Of a stretch of DNA of 64,000 nucleotides, positions 53,243 to 62,629 are shown piece by piece. The position numbers and the translations under genes are program-made. Where the stretch lies: contig JBEVXD010000001.1 of NCBI GenBank assembly GCA_040506275.1, positions 744,001-808,000 of the forward strand, in the 5' to 3' direction. Under the pieces are notes generated by a model. The model worked only from the letters and a program-made list of their open reading frames with translations. It searched no databases and was not told the origin of the DNA. Each line of letters starts with the position of its first letter. Position 1 is the stretch's first letter. This stretch comes from Thiodiazotropha sp040506275. Its GTDB lineage: Bacteria; Pseudomonadota; Gammaproteobacteria; Chromatiales; Chromatiaceae.

Positions 53243-53755
53243 TTAATCCATGCCCGTGGAGTAGGCGTCGGAAAGTGTAACCCCGCCTTCTTCCAGGTCG
53301 ATTTGGGTCTTGATCAGCAGATGTGAGGGGGTCGGTACAGCCCAGAGCTGTCCCTCAATCTCAAACATAAGACGGTTATGGCTCTCCTTGCCGCTATCTC
53401 TGATAGAACGTACTTTAACGGTGTGAGGCAATATGCGTGGTTCAAAATCCTGCACGGCTTGACGAACCATTCTCTCGAGCTTGCTTAGATCCAAGCCACT
53501 GACCAGATGTCCTGAGAGTTCATTCAGACCATAGTTGACTACAGAATGGGCAACTTCAGGATAGGCTTCAAGATCTTCAGTAGTCGCCAAATTCGTGGTG
53601 TTCATCAACCAGGCGAGGTCTCTTAAAACATATTGACGCAAACGACGCATGGAAATCACTCGCTTATCCTGTGACTCCTTGGTCTTGCCAGGCTCGTCAT
53701 CTGCCAACCGGTCAAGCAACGACGGTTGTAACTGTTGCTGTTGATTATTAGCCAT
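53243..53755 (-). CDS. tssE: T6SS baseplate gp25-like protein TssE
   Basis: 170 residues from ATG 53755 (a TTG one codon earlier is also open). The gp25 lysozyme-like fold is visible in RRLRQYVLRDLAWLMNTTNL and the C-terminal FEIEGQLWAVP. It anchors the sheath to the baseplate. A Gln-rich N-terminus precedes the domain. Confidence 0.94.
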   Translation of the reverse strand: MANNQQQQLQPSLLDRLADDEPGKTKESQDKRVISMRRLRQYVLRDLAWLMNTTNLATTEDLEAYPEVAHSVVNYGLNELSGHLVSGLDLSKLERMVRQAVQDFEPRILPHTVKVRSIRDSGKESHNRLMFEIEGQLWAVPTPSHLLIKTQIDLEEGGVTLSDAYSTGMD

Positions 53756-53785
53756 CAACTGAGTGGTTTCTCCGCCTCATTTATA

Positions 53786-54595
53786 TTATTCAGTTGCGCT
53801 ATCCGTAGCGGTTTGAAACTCTATTTCGCGAGTATTCAGAAGGGGGTATTCATCCTGATCCGAAGCCAGCATGCGTTGTCCCAATCCTATATAGACACCA
53901 TCAGCAGGTGTCAGCCACTCGGTTTTGTGCGAGAGCTTCAGTGCTGTCTCTGTCTCATTTTCCGTTCCGGGATATCGGGCAGGTAGCAGTGCTACTGATT
54001 CACCTTCATTCTCAAATGTCAGGTGGGCCGGAGTCCAGACCATATCACGTAGATCCTCGGGAGGATCGATCGAAATCTTTTTGATGCGTTGCATCGGAAT
54101 CCAGTAGTAGCGACCGTTTACTATAGCTTCAAACATCGGACCAATGCGTGTGTCGGCATCGGCTAACCAGTTAAAAGCTTGATCATCAAGGGTGCCAGGC
54201 GTTGCTGGCGCGAGTTCAAATGCCTGATTACGCAGATTTTCTGCTTGTGCATGCTCCCCTTTTCCTGAAAGCCTCAAGGCTTCAAGAAGAAAGGCAGTCC
54301 ACTCAGGAGGATCACCGAAGATCAGTGGTGATTTTTCTCCGGAAAAGACCTCATTTCGAAAAAATTCACAATGAATTGCTTCACGGTATGTTTGCGCCAT
54401 TGGCAGATTGAGTGGATCAAGGTCAGCTGCAACATCCAGCTGGCTCAGGGCTCTCTTCCATGCGCCGATTACGCATAATAACTGAAATAAAAACACCCGC
54501 AGTTTTGCGTTTGAGGGTTCTTTTCTTATCGCTTGTTGCAAGGCGTCCAGTGCAGCATCCAATTCGCCTTGTTTTAATAGTTCTTCTGCTTGCAT
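53786..54595 (-). CDS. tagJ: T6SS accessory protein TagJ (ImpE)
   Basis: 269 residues of the ImpE family: a TPR-like helical N-terminus (QGELDAALDALQQAIRKEPSNAKLRVFLFQLLCVIGAWKRALSQLDVA) and a beta-rich C-terminal domain with GRYYWIPMQRIKKI and DMVWTPAHL. TagJ binds TssB and helps ClpV recognition in H1-like (i3) systems. Its place between hcp and tssE matches Pseudomonas H1. Confidence 0.93.
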   Translation of the reverse strand: MQAEELLKQGELDAALDALQQAIRKEPSNAKLRVFLFQLLCVIGAWKRALSQLDVAADLDPLNLPMAQTYREAIHCEFFRNEVFSGEKSPLIFGDPPEWTAFLLEALRLSGKGEHAQAENLRNQAFELAPATPGTLDDQAFNWLADADTRIGPMFEAIVNGRYYWIPMQRIKKISIDPPEDLRDMVWTPAHLTFENEGESVALLPARYPGTENETETALKLSHKTEWLTPADGVYIGLGQRMLASDQDEYPLLNTREIEFQTATDSATE

Positions 54596-54705
54596 TGTAC
54601 GGGCCTATATATCGGTGCGCATCCGACTCAAACCAGATCTGATCTATTTGTCAGAAACAGTAATAATCAAGAGAAAATAACAAGTAGTCGTTCATACACC
54701 AACCA

Positions 54706-54722
54706 CCTCCCCAAAGGGGAGG
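54706..54722 (-). terminator. Stem-loop after hcp, possible transcription attenuator
   Basis: CCTCCCC-AAA-GGGGAGG (54706-54722), a 7-bp stem extended by CCAA/TTGG after a small mismatch, lies 34 bases past the hcp stop on the minus strand. It lacks a T-run. A hairpin here could raise hcp over the downstream genes by partial termination or by protecting the hcp 3' end (inference). Confidence 0.5.
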
Positions 54723-54755
54723 GATTGGATCAATATGATTGAGAAAAGCAGGGGA

Positions 54756-55244
54756 CTACTCTTGGACGTTAGTCTCCAGATTCCAGGTTCGGTCGGTGGT
54801 AGATCCGGGCTTACCAGTATGATCAATAGGTGTGTACTCCCACTTGATCTTTCCGTAAGCGAAAGTGACTGTTTCCAGTGGTTTGGTTTCATCACCGGAA
54901 CTGCCGCCAGGATTAACCGAAGTGACGATAACATCCTCCATGGTATATTTCATGAATGTGTGTTTGTCGCCACTTGCCAGACAACATTCAACTTCGAGCT
55001 TAGGGATATGCTCACCTTTGGCACACTTGATGTTTAGATCTGGGGTTGCATTATCAATGGTTTTTACAGCAACGAAGTTATCAAAATTAGCTCGACCACC
55101 GGTACGACCGCCAGTACCACTAGCCCCAGATGTGGGCTGAGAGACACCGTGACTATAGCTGAGTAGCTCACACCACTTTTCGTGTCCTTTATCGGTACTC
55201 TCACCATCTGCACCATCGATTTTCATAAAGAGATCAACTGCCAT
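54756..55244 (-). CDS. hcp: T6SS inner tube protein Hcp
   Basis: 162 residues, the tube-forming protein, also an effector carrier. The start MAVDLFMKIDGADGESTDKGHEKWCELLSYSHGVSQP and the VTVAYGKIKWEY-like ending are characteristic. The ribosome-binding site TGGAGGAA is very strong, consistent with the large amounts needed. Separated by about 35 bases from tssC and by 160 bases with a hairpin from tagJ. Confidence 0.95.
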   Translation of the reverse strand: MAVDLFMKIDGADGESTDKGHEKWCELLSYSHGVSQPTSGASGTGGRTGGRANFDNFVAVKTIDNATPDLNIKCAKGEHIPKLEVECCLASGDKHTFMKYTMEDVIVTSVNPGGSSGDETKPLETVTFAYGKIKWEYTPIDHTGKPGSTTDRTWNLETNVQE

Positions 55245-55278
55245 GATTTATTCCTCCAAAATGTAAATAACTTAGATA

Positions 55279-56778
55279 TCAGCTCGCCTTTTCTGAAGGC
55301 AGCTTGGATACTAAACGTAGGGATACCGTCAAACCTTCCAACTGATAATGAGGTCGCAGGAAAAATTTAGACGTGTAATAGCCCGGGTTGCCTTCCACTT
55401 CAGACACAACCACTTCTGCCGCAGCTAGTGGTTTGCGTGCCTTGTCTTCCTCAGAGGCCGTCCCCGGGCTGGGTTCGACGTACTTCTGAATCCATTTATT
55501 GAGCCATTTTTCCATGTCGTCACGCTCTTTGAAGGAGCCTATCTTGTCGCGCACAATACATTTCAAATAGTGTGCGAAGCGGCAACTTGCGAACAGATAG
55601 GGCAATCGGGCAGCTAAATTTGCATTGGCTGTAGCATCTGGATCGTCATACTCCGCTGGATTTTGTAATGATTGCGCACCGATGAAGGCGGCAAAGTCGG
55701 AATTCTTACGATGCAGCAATGGCATAAAACCATTTTTAGCCAATTCCGCCTCACGGCGGTCAGAAATGGCGATTTCGGTTGGGCACTTCATATCCACCCC
55801 GCCATCATCGGTGGGAAAAGTGTGTGTAGGCAGACCCTCAACTGCACCACCGGACTCCACACCGCGAATACGGGTGGTCCAGCCATACATCTTAAAGGCC
55901 TTGTTAATATTCACGGCCATCGCATAGGCGGAGTTTGACCAGGTGTATTTATCGTGTTGAGCACCTTCGGTATCTTCTTCGAAGTCGAACTCCTCAACCG
56001 GATCAGTTTTTGCGCCATAGGGGAGGCGAGAGAGAAAACGTGGCATTGCCAGGCCAATGTATCTTGAATCCTCTGATTCTCTCAGGGAGCGCCAGGATGC
56101 GTATTCCGGTGTCTGGAAAATTTTGGTCAAGTCTCTTGGATTCGATAGCTCCTGCCAGGAGTCCATCTGCATCACTGTAGGTGCAGCGCCAGCTATAAAT
56201 GGTGCATGAGCTGATGCAGCGACTTGAGACATACCGGTGAGTAGCTCAACATCCGGTGGCGTATTGTCAAAGTGATAATCGCCAACCAGGCAACCATAAG
56301 GTTCTCCACCGAACTGACCATACTCTTCTTCATAGACCTTCTTGAAGATTGGGCTTTGATCCCAGGCTGTGCCCTTGAACTTCTTCAAGGTTTTGCCCAG
56401 TTCCTTTTTAGAGATATTCATTACCCTGATCTTCAACATTTCATCGGTTTCGGTGTTGTTTACCAGGTGATGAAGACCGCGCCAGCTCCCTTCCAGTTTT
56501 TGAAAATCTTCATGGTGAAGGATCAGGTTGACCTGTTCCGTCAGTTTCTTGTCGATCTCTGCGATGATGCCTTCGATGGTCTCCACCGCATCATCTGAGA
56601 TGGTGCTGCTCTCTTTGAGTACCGTCTCAGCGAGCGTCTGTACCGCACTGACCACAGCTTCCTTGGTGCGCTCGGTTTTCGGTTTGAATTCCTGTTGCAG
56701 CAGTGCTGAAAATTCATCCGGGGCTACACTCTCAGTTGCCGCGCCGCCAGTTGCTTGTTGAGTATCTGATTCAGCCAT
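55279..56778 (-). CDS. tssC: T6SS sheath large subunit TssC (VipB)
   Basis: 499 residues with LEGSWRGLHHLVNNTETDEML, RFLSRLPYG and the EANGFMPL-type C-terminal region. With TssB it forms the contractile sheath. GAGGAG precedes the ATG. Typical full length with intact C-terminal region, in contrast to the paralogue at 58742. Confidence 0.96.
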   Translation of the reverse strand: MAESDTQQATGGAATESVAPDEFSALLQQEFKPKTERTKEAVVSAVQTLAETVLKESSTISDDAVETIEGIIAEIDKKLTEQVNLILHHEDFQKLEGSWRGLHHLVNNTETDEMLKIRVMNISKKELGKTLKKFKGTAWDQSPIFKKVYEEEYGQFGGEPYGCLVGDYHFDNTPPDVELLTGMSQVAASAHAPFIAGAAPTVMQMDSWQELSNPRDLTKIFQTPEYASWRSLRESEDSRYIGLAMPRFLSRLPYGAKTDPVEEFDFEEDTEGAQHDKYTWSNSAYAMAVNINKAFKMYGWTTRIRGVESGGAVEGLPTHTFPTDDGGVDMKCPTEIAISDRREAELAKNGFMPLLHRKNSDFAAFIGAQSLQNPAEYDDPDATANANLAARLPYLFASCRFAHYLKCIVRDKIGSFKERDDMEKWLNKWIQKYVEPSPGTASEEDKARKPLAAAEVVVSEVEGNPGYYTSKFFLRPHYQLEGLTVSLRLVSKLPSEKAS

Positions 56779-56781
56779 GCC

Positions 56782-57312
56782 TTACTCCTCTGCCTTGGAA
56801 TCGTCTGATGATGCTTCGTCAGGATTGGGTGATGAGGCAAGGGATTGAAGCAGTGAGGAGTCATTCAACGCCTTGGCAATCAACTCTTCTGCACCCGATT
56901 TGCCATCCATATAGGTCAACAGATTTGCAAGCTGGGTACGGGCATCAAGCAATTGACGCAGTGCACCAACCTTTTTGGCAACTGCAGCTGGAGAGAAGTC
57001 ATCCATACTGTCGAAAGTGATATCGACATTGATGTTACCTTCACCTGTCAACGTATTAGGAACCCTGAAGGCAGTGCGAGGCTTCATGGCTTTGAGTCTT
57101 TCATCAAAATTGTCTACGTCGATTTCAAGCATCTTTCGATCGGCGATAGGAGGCAGTGCCTCTTCGGGTTTACCCGAGAGGTCCGCCATAACGCCCATAA
57201 TAAAGGGCAACTGGATCTGTTTTTCAGCGCCGTAGAGCTCCACGTCATACTCTATCTGTACTCTGGGGGCTCGGTTTCGGGCTACGAACTTCTGGCTGCT
57301 CTCTTTTGCCAC
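56782..57312 (-). CDS. tssB: T6SS sheath small subunit TssB (VipA)
   Basis: 176 residues starting at GTG. The core PRVQIEYDVELYGAEKQIQLPFIMGVMADLSG and ITFDSMDDFSPAAV is diagnostic. Its C-terminal helix is the ClpV/TagJ contact region. AGAGAGG precedes the start; tssC follows 3 bases later. Confidence 0.96.
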   Translation of the reverse strand: MAKESSQKFVARNRAPRVQIEYDVELYGAEKQIQLPFIMGVMADLSGKPEEALPPIADRKMLEIDVDNFDERLKAMKPRTAFRVPNTLTGEGNINVDITFDSMDDFSPAAVAKKVGALRQLLDARTQLANLLTYMDGKSGAEELIAKALNDSSLLQSLASSPNPDEASSDDSKAEE

Positions 57313-57390
57313 GGTCTACCTCTCTATAATATTCTCAGTAACTTATTTGTATGGTTCTTCTTTAGTAGGGCTTATGCCCGAATCCTCGAT

Positions 57391-58419
57391 CTACCTATCC
57401 TCCTGCTTCCACAGGAAATCGAAATGGGACGATCCACCAGGTGCTAGATCCTGAACAATTTCGTAAAAGTCCATTTTCACCAATCGCTTCGCTCGGTCGA
57501 GTAGGAGTGGTATAGGACTGGATGGTTCGTTTTTCTCATAGTATTGAGTGATGCGTTCCAATGTCTTGATTACATCATCTCGACTGCTAATGGTGCCTGG
57601 CGCTGTATTTTGAACCTGTGCTGCACCTGTGGCAGTTGAATCTCCTGAATTCTCTGCAGAATCAGAGATCGACTCCAGGCCACAACGTTGGGCTACTTCA
57701 TCACCAATTTGTTGCAATAATTTGGTCAGGGCACTGAGATCAGGAGCTTGGTCTATGCCAACCAGTTCGTTGAGACGGGCTTCAATCGCAGAGACCGATT
57801 CAGATGCCGCGTTGATAAGATTCAGAGTATTCTGATTCTCTTCATCTGGAGACTCGCGGAAGGCGGCATCTATCTGGTCAAGTGAGGGTTCCTGTTGATC
57901 TGTTTCTGAGGCTTGCAGATTACCACTAGCGACCTGAATGTCTCTGTAACTGAATTTTCCCATCACGGTTGATGCAACCACAGGGATCTTATTGATGGCA
58001 GCCAGGTAGACAAATGAATCACATATGTTAATCAGAGTATTGATTCTGATTGTGGGATCGTTGTTGTCATCAGGATCGAGTTGAGGATGAACACTCTCCC
58101 AATAGTTATCCATGTACCCTTTTATAAGTGCCAATCCATTTGACAGGCCTTCAAAGCCATCAGTATGTATCAATGCCCGGGTTAAATGGATCGCGGCCCG
58201 CAGGTCTTTGCTTTGCCCAACAATCTGTAGTGACTTGTTTTTAAGTTCGCGCCAATCCGGCTCTTCGGCGGGTATAATGGTATCGCCGAACTGCTGCTCT
58301 TCTTTGCCTTCAGCAGCCCGTTCCATCTCTCCGAAAAGGGGGTCATATTCCAGGTCAGGACCAGCCGGAGCCTCTTCAGATACAGCGCTGAGCAGTTGTT
58401 CAAGGTCAAGTTTTCCGGT
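57391..58419 (-). CDS. tssA: T6SS cap/assembly protein TssA
   Basis: The ImpA_N domain is at the N-terminus (LDLEQLLSAVSEEAPAGPDLEYDP and DWRELKNKSLQIVGQSKDLRAAIHLTRALI). The shorter TTG start at 58419 has AAGGGGG about eight bases upstream and brings the protein to 342 residues with the usual beginning; a TTG at 58449 would add ten residues but has no site. TssA primes and stabilises sheath polymerisation. The C-terminal part (GTISSRDDVIKTLERITQYYEKNEPSSPIPLLLDRAKRLV) is typical of short TssA. Confidence 0.93.
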   Translation of the reverse strand, partial: TGKLDLEQLLSAVSEEAPAGPDLEYDPLFGEMERAAEGKEEQQFGDTIIPAEEPDWRELKNKSLQIVGQSKDLRAAIHLTRALIHTDGFEGLSNGLALIKGYMDNYWESVHPQLDPDDNNDPTIRINTLINICDSFVYLAAINKIPVVASTVMGKFSYRDIQVASGNLQASETDQQEPSLDQIDAAFRESPDEENQNTLNLINAASESVSAIEARLNELVGIDQAPDLSALTKLLQQIGDEVAQRCGLESISDSAENSGDSTATGAAQVQNTAPGTISSRDDVIKTLERITQYYEKNEPSSPIPLLLDRAKRLVKMDFYEIVQDLAPGGSSHFDFLWKQEDR

Positions 58420-58741
58420 CAAGCCTGCATCCCCCTTAGGGCTGTACAACGAATTAGCTTTAAAAACGAAGCTGAGTTGAAGTCAAAAGTAAACATACCT
58501 GTAAATACTGTTTTGGTTATTTAAACCCAACACATTCCAAATTGGTCAGGCGGGTTGGTTTTGTATTGTTACCCTTTCAATGGGTAGGTTTAGCACAAAA
58601 CCCTTGTACTTGATACTACACGATAAATAAGTAAACGGTAGTGAAATAGTACCACTTGATACTGGTGATACCCCCCCTTCTGATTGCATTCAAATTCAGG
58701 CATGTATCCTATGTTTCCTTTTTACCTGTAACTGGACTACT

Positions 58742-60142
58742 TCAAAGTTGTGGGTACCAGGGCAGCTTGACCAGATTACTACGGCGACTGCCAATGATTG
58801 GGACAAGTCCAAGGTCTAGAATTGCCGCAAGCTGTGATTCCTTAAAGAGGTGCTCAGTACAGGGTTGTAAGTAAGTTTCACTCTCTGAGCGATAGGCAAA
58901 AGCAGGGCAATCGGTCAGCGAGGAGGCATCTTGGGGATTAGTCGACCTATTGTATATGGCTAATACAATCGCCAATGCATAGGACGGGCATCCCCAAAGC
59001 AGGTCGGCTGCTGACCATTTCTGACCCAGTTCTTCGAAACTGAAGGCATCAACCGGGTCGTACTCTTTTCCATAGGGTAAACGCATTAGCATTCGTGGTA
59101 ATACAAGGCTGACCCGATTAGCAATCTGAGTACTTTGGAATGCAGTCCATTCCGCTAAATCGTCAGTATCGGATTCTTCGGTAGGGATAAACCCATTATC
59201 AGCACCTGCGAAGAGCAGGGCATCAAGAGATTCTGCAATCTGACCAAGTTTCTCTAAAAGATAGATATCCTTCGAGATGGGGGTGATTTGTTTATCACAT
59301 ATTAGAATAAGCTTCTCTTCTGATGAAGGTCGATCACTGAAACGTCCTTGCAGAGACTTATATAAATCTGTTTGAACAATATCCAGATTCTGTTGTGAAT
59401 AGATGTCCCAGGTTTCGTAGTCAAGGTTGAGAACATACATCTCATCAAGGTCATCCGACTCGAGGTTACGAAGTAACCAGTCGAGACCACGCCAGTGAGA
59501 TTCCAGTGCTTGAAAGTCGGGGTGATGGAGAACAGTTCTTACCAGCTCAGCGACAGATTCGTGCAGATTGGGTTGTTCTGGATTCAGATCGTTCTGCACA
59601 TGCCCATTTTTTTGTAATGAATCATCTACCAGTCTACCGACTATGGATTCAATCAACGCACTTTTTCCTTGGGAAACTGAACTATTCCCAGGCGAACTGC
59701 TCAATGAACCTTCACCTAATAACCTGGATAAGGTTTGCTGGTTCGACTCTTTGTTGTCGGCTGATGGCTGATTCTGATCAGAGATTTCCTGCGAAGGACT
59801 CTGGTTTGATCTGTCTATATCGGCATCCAGCAAAGACAACTGTTTATATAGCTGGTCAGGATGGAAGTCTTCAAGGCTATCGAAGGTTAGAAGAAGTGGT
59901 TCGTTGAGCCCAGCCAAATCGATTCTCAATGAAGGGTTCAACTGGCTAAAAAAGGATTCAAAGTTGTTTTGATCTATATGGTGTAAAGCAACTTTTGGAT
60001 TACCGAGGAGGTTACCACTATCCTGGGCTCCAGCAAAACATCCCAAAACTACAAAGGTGAGATGTAGATCTCCAGACCTGTTGCTGGTCTGATTATCGGC
60101 CTGTTTTCCCAATTCTATTGAAAAGTTCAACCGTTGCGACAT
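58742..60142 (-). CDS. TssB/TssC-like fusion protein lacking the sheath C-terminus
   Basis: 466 residues at the promoter-proximal end of the T6SS operon. Residues 1-110 resemble TssB (LRIDLAGLNEPLLLTFDSLEDFHPDQLYKQL, compare ITFDSMDDFSPAAV of the real TssB). A Ser/Gln/Asn-rich linker (about 112-160) leads to a TssC-like region (about 163-466: LHHPDFQALESHWRGLDWLL and LVLPRMLMRLPYGKEYDPVDAF). It stops near where TssC reaches NGFMPLLHRKN, so about 120 C-terminal residues are missing. It cannot obviously form a normal sheath; a capping, initiating or regulatory role is inferred. Confidence 0.85.
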   Translation of the reverse strand: MSQRLNFSIELGKQADNQTSNRSGDLHLTFVVLGCFAGAQDSGNLLGNPKVALHHIDQNNFESFFSQLNPSLRIDLAGLNEPLLLTFDSLEDFHPDQLYKQLSLLDADIDRSNQSPSQEISDQNQPSADNKESNQQTLSRLLGEGSLSSSPGNSSVSQGKSALIESIVGRLVDDSLQKNGHVQNDLNPEQPNLHESVAELVRTVLHHPDFQALESHWRGLDWLLRNLESDDLDEMYVLNLDYETWDIYSQQNLDIVQTDLYKSLQGRFSDRPSSEEKLILICDKQITPISKDIYLLEKLGQIAESLDALLFAGADNGFIPTEESDTDDLAEWTAFQSTQIANRVSLVLPRMLMRLPYGKEYDPVDAFSFEELGQKWSAADLLWGCPSYALAIVLAIYNRSTNPQDASSLTDCPAFAYRSESETYLQPCTEHLFKESQLAAILDLGLVPIIGSRRSNLVKLPWYPQL

Positions 60143-60429
60143 GTCGATTTTATCCTTTTTATCATGTTGCCGGGTACTTACCTGATCCTGTCACAAAGCA
60201 GAAGCCTGAGGCAACTATTTTATGCATGTGAAATAGTACCTTGATGATTTCATTGACCATATGGTCTCTGACACACATACTCTAAATCAAATAGATACAA
60301 GTACCATCTCGCTGTTTCCTCTTGTTGGAAATGGGTGAATGCAGATGGACAGCACACATGAATTGGTGTTGCTGACTAGAAAGCGATTTTTTCTTTGCTA
60401 TGATTAGCTGAACCGGGTAGGAGTGTTGA
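60143..60429. promoter_or_regulatory. Divergent regulatory region between the T6SS operon and vgrG
   Basis: A 287-base non-coding stretch from which both the minus-strand T6SS operon and the plus-strand vgrG operon must start. No sigma-54 type box (GG-N10-GC with TGGC/TTGC) was convincing. GTAGGAG at 60418-60424 is the vgrG ribosome-binding site. Confidence 0.55.
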
Positions 60430-62592
60430 ATGGCGTTTACACAGAGTAACCGGCAGATAAAGATAAAAACCCCACTGGGTCCTGATGAGCTCTTGATTCT
60501 TCGTATGGAGGCTAGAGAAGGGCTTGGGCGTCTGTTTGAATTCACCGTTGATTTATTGAGTGATAACGAGGAGGTCGCACATGACGATCTACTCGGAAAA
60601 CAGATGACTGTCGAACTGGATCTGGTGGATGGTGGAAAGCGTTATTTCAATGGATTCGTCAGCCAATTCACACAAATCGGCCATATCGCCTTTTTTGCCC
60701 ATTATCGCGCAACATTACGGCCCTGGTTCTGGTTTCTAACCCGCACCTCAGACTGTCGTATCTTTCAGAACAAAAAGGTACCCGACATAATCAAGGAGGT
60801 ATTCCAAGACAACGGCTTTGCCGACTTCGAGGATAATACCACTGGCTCATACCGGGAATGGGATTATTGTGTTCAGTATAGGGAGACTGACTTTAATTTC
60901 CTGAGTCGTCTTATGGAACAAGAGGGCATCTATTACTATTTTGCCCATGTTTCTGGCAAGCATACTTTGGTTTTATGTGATAGCTACAGTTCACACAGCC
61001 CATTGGAAGCTTATGCGGAAATACCCTATGTGCCGCCCAGTGAACAAGGCAGTACACGCTGGAAAGATTATATTCATGCCTGGAAATTCACTAAAACTGT
61101 GCAACCGGGTAGTTTTGCCCACACCGACTACGATTTTACCAAGCCAAAATCCGATCTTGCTGCTAATGCTCCACTCCCCAGAAGTCACCCCCACGCAGAG
61201 TACGAGATCTTTGACTATCCTGGCGAGTATGCTGAGACGAGTGACGGCGATACCTATGCCCGCCATCGTATTGAAGAGATACAGAGTGGTCATGAAGTAC
61301 TTGAAGGTGAGGGTATTACCAGGGGAGTCTGTACCGGTGGTCTGTTCACCATGACTGAGCATCCACGGGGAGATCAGAACCGGGAATATCTGATTACAGA
61401 GAGTACCTGTATTTTACATTCTGATGCTTTTGAATCTGTTCCTGACATCGCAGAAGAGCCCGTGTTTACCTGTGATTTTAAATGTTGTGACAGCAAGGAG
61501 AGTTTTCGCAGTGTTAGAACTACAGCTAAACCCATAGTACAGGGACCCCAGACTGCAGTGGTAGTTGGTAAAGCTGGTGAAGAGATCTATACCGACGAGT
61601 ATGGCCGTGTGAAGCTTCAGTTTCATTGGGATCGCTATGGAGCGAGTGATGAGAACAGCTCCTGCTGGGTGAGGGTTGCTCAGGTGTGGGCGGGTAAGAA
61701 CTGGGGAGCTATGCACATCCCGCGAATTGGGCAGGAAGTGGTGGTTGATTTTCTGGAAGGCGATCCAGATCGCCCGATCGTTACTGGGCGTGTCTACAAT
61801 GACGATCAGATGCCTCCCTATGCCTTGCCTGAAAACATGACCCAAAGCGGTATCAAAAGCCGCAGCAGTAAGGGGGGATCTGGCGAGAACTTCAATGAGA
61901 TACGCTTTGAAGACAAGAAGGGCAGTGAGCAGGTCTATGTTCATGCTGAAAAGAACCAGGACAATGTGGTTGAAAATGACGAGACCACAAGTGTTGGACA
62001 TGACAGAAGTGAGACTGTTGGAAATGATGAAACCATCAGCATTGGTCATGATCGAACAGAGACGGTTGGAAATAACGAAAACATTACCATCGGTGTGAAT
62101 CGAACAGAGCAGGTGGGTAGTAATGAAACTGTTTCTATAGGCAGCAACCGCACGGTAAATATCGGCAGTAACAAGAGTGAGACTGTCGGCATTAATAAGA
62201 CAGAAACTATTGGAGCTGCCAAAGCGCTCACCATTGGTGCCGGACTTCAGGTGACTGTTGGTGCCGGAATGAATCAAACTGTTGGTGCCTCTAAGGCGAT
62301 GCAAGTTGCATCGAGCCTGTCAGAAACAATTGGCAAAAACTGCAGTGTCAGCATCGGCGAAAGCAGATCAACGGCTATTGGTGATGATGATAACCTCACT
62401 GTAGGTAAAAACCTGGTGATTGATGCAGGAGACTCGGTGGTTATCAAAACAGGCAAGGCGTCTATTACCATGAAGAAGGATGGCACCATTGCCATAGAAG
62501 GTAAGAACATTACGGTGAAAGGTTCTGGATTGATCAATGTGAAGGCTAGTAAGAATGTGATTATGAAAGGTAAGAAGATTCTGCAGAATTGA
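60430..62592 (+). CDS. vgrG: T6SS spike protein VgrG
   Basis: 720 residues: gp27-like base (about 1-370; LLILRMEAREGLGRLFEFTVDLLSD, REWDYCVQYRETDFNFLSRLMEQEGIYYYF), OB-fold gp5 region (about 370-470; GRVKLQFHWDRYG, SCWVRVAQVWAGKNWGAMHIPRIGQEVVVDFLEGDPDRP), then a beta-helix spike built of 18 eight-residue repeats and a DUF2345-like end (IKTGKASITMKKDGTIAIEG). No catalytic extension follows, so it is a structural, cargo-type VgrG. GTAGGAG precedes the ATG. Confidence 0.95.
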   Translation: MAFTQSNRQIKIKTPLGPDELLILRMEAREGLGRLFEFTVDLLSDNEEVAHDDLLGKQMTVELDLVDGGKRYFNGFVSQFTQIGHIAFFAHYRATLRPWFWFLTRTSDCRIFQNKKVPDIIKEVFQDNGFADFEDNTTGSYREWDYCVQYRETDFNFLSRLMEQEGIYYYFAHVSGKHTLVLCDSYSSHSPLEAYAEIPYVPPSEQGSTRWKDYIHAWKFTKTVQPGSFAHTDYDFTKPKSDLAANAPLPRSHPHAEYEIFDYPGEYAETSDGDTYARHRIEEIQSGHEVLEGEGITRGVCTGGLFTMTEHPRGDQNREYLITESTCILHSDAFESVPDIAEEPVFTCDFKCCDSKESFRSVRTTAKPIVQGPQTAVVVGKAGEEIYTDEYGRVKLQFHWDRYGASDENSSCWVRVAQVWAGKNWGAMHIPRIGQEVVVDFLEGDPDRPIVTGRVYNDDQMPPYALPENMTQSGIKSRSSKGGSGENFNEIRFEDKKGSEQVYVHAEKNQDNVVENDETTSVGHDRSETVGNDETISIGHDRTETVGNNENITIGVNRTEQVGSNETVSIGSNRTVNIGSNKSETVGINKTETIGAAKALTIGAGLQVTVGAGMNQTVGASKAMQVASSLSETIGKNCSVSIGESRSTAIGDDDNLTVGKNLVIDAGDSVVIKTGKASITMKKDGTIAIEGKNITVKGSGLINVKASKNVIMKGKKILQN
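61984..62415 (+). repeat. 18 tandem 24-base units encoding the VgrG needle
   Basis: Reading the translation in steps of eight residues gives units such as SETVGNDE, TISIGHDR, TETVGNNE and TVSIGSNR, each with the pattern xx(T/S)(V/I)Gxx(R/E/K). This gp5-type repeat forms the three-stranded beta-helix. DNA copies share only part of the codons. Confidence 0.85.
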
Positions 62593-62629
62593 TCCATTGC
62601 TCTGTAATGCAATGCGTGGGGAACTAAGA

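Noticed and set aside
60143..60429. Sigma-54 promoter for the T6SS operon
   Set aside because: T6SS operons often use sigma-54, but no GG-N10-GC pair with the surrounding consensus was found on either strand.
61414..62304. Long open frame (296 codons) on the minus strand inside vgrG
   Set aside because: It is antisense to the repetitive needle-coding part of vgrG; low-complexity repeats keep the opposite frame open, and it has no ribosome-binding site or family features.
61984..62415. Regular 24-base periodicity that might look like a CRISPR array
   Set aside because: The units are translated in one frame as the VgrG beta-helix, repeats vary in sequence, there are no spacers of constant size and no cas genes.
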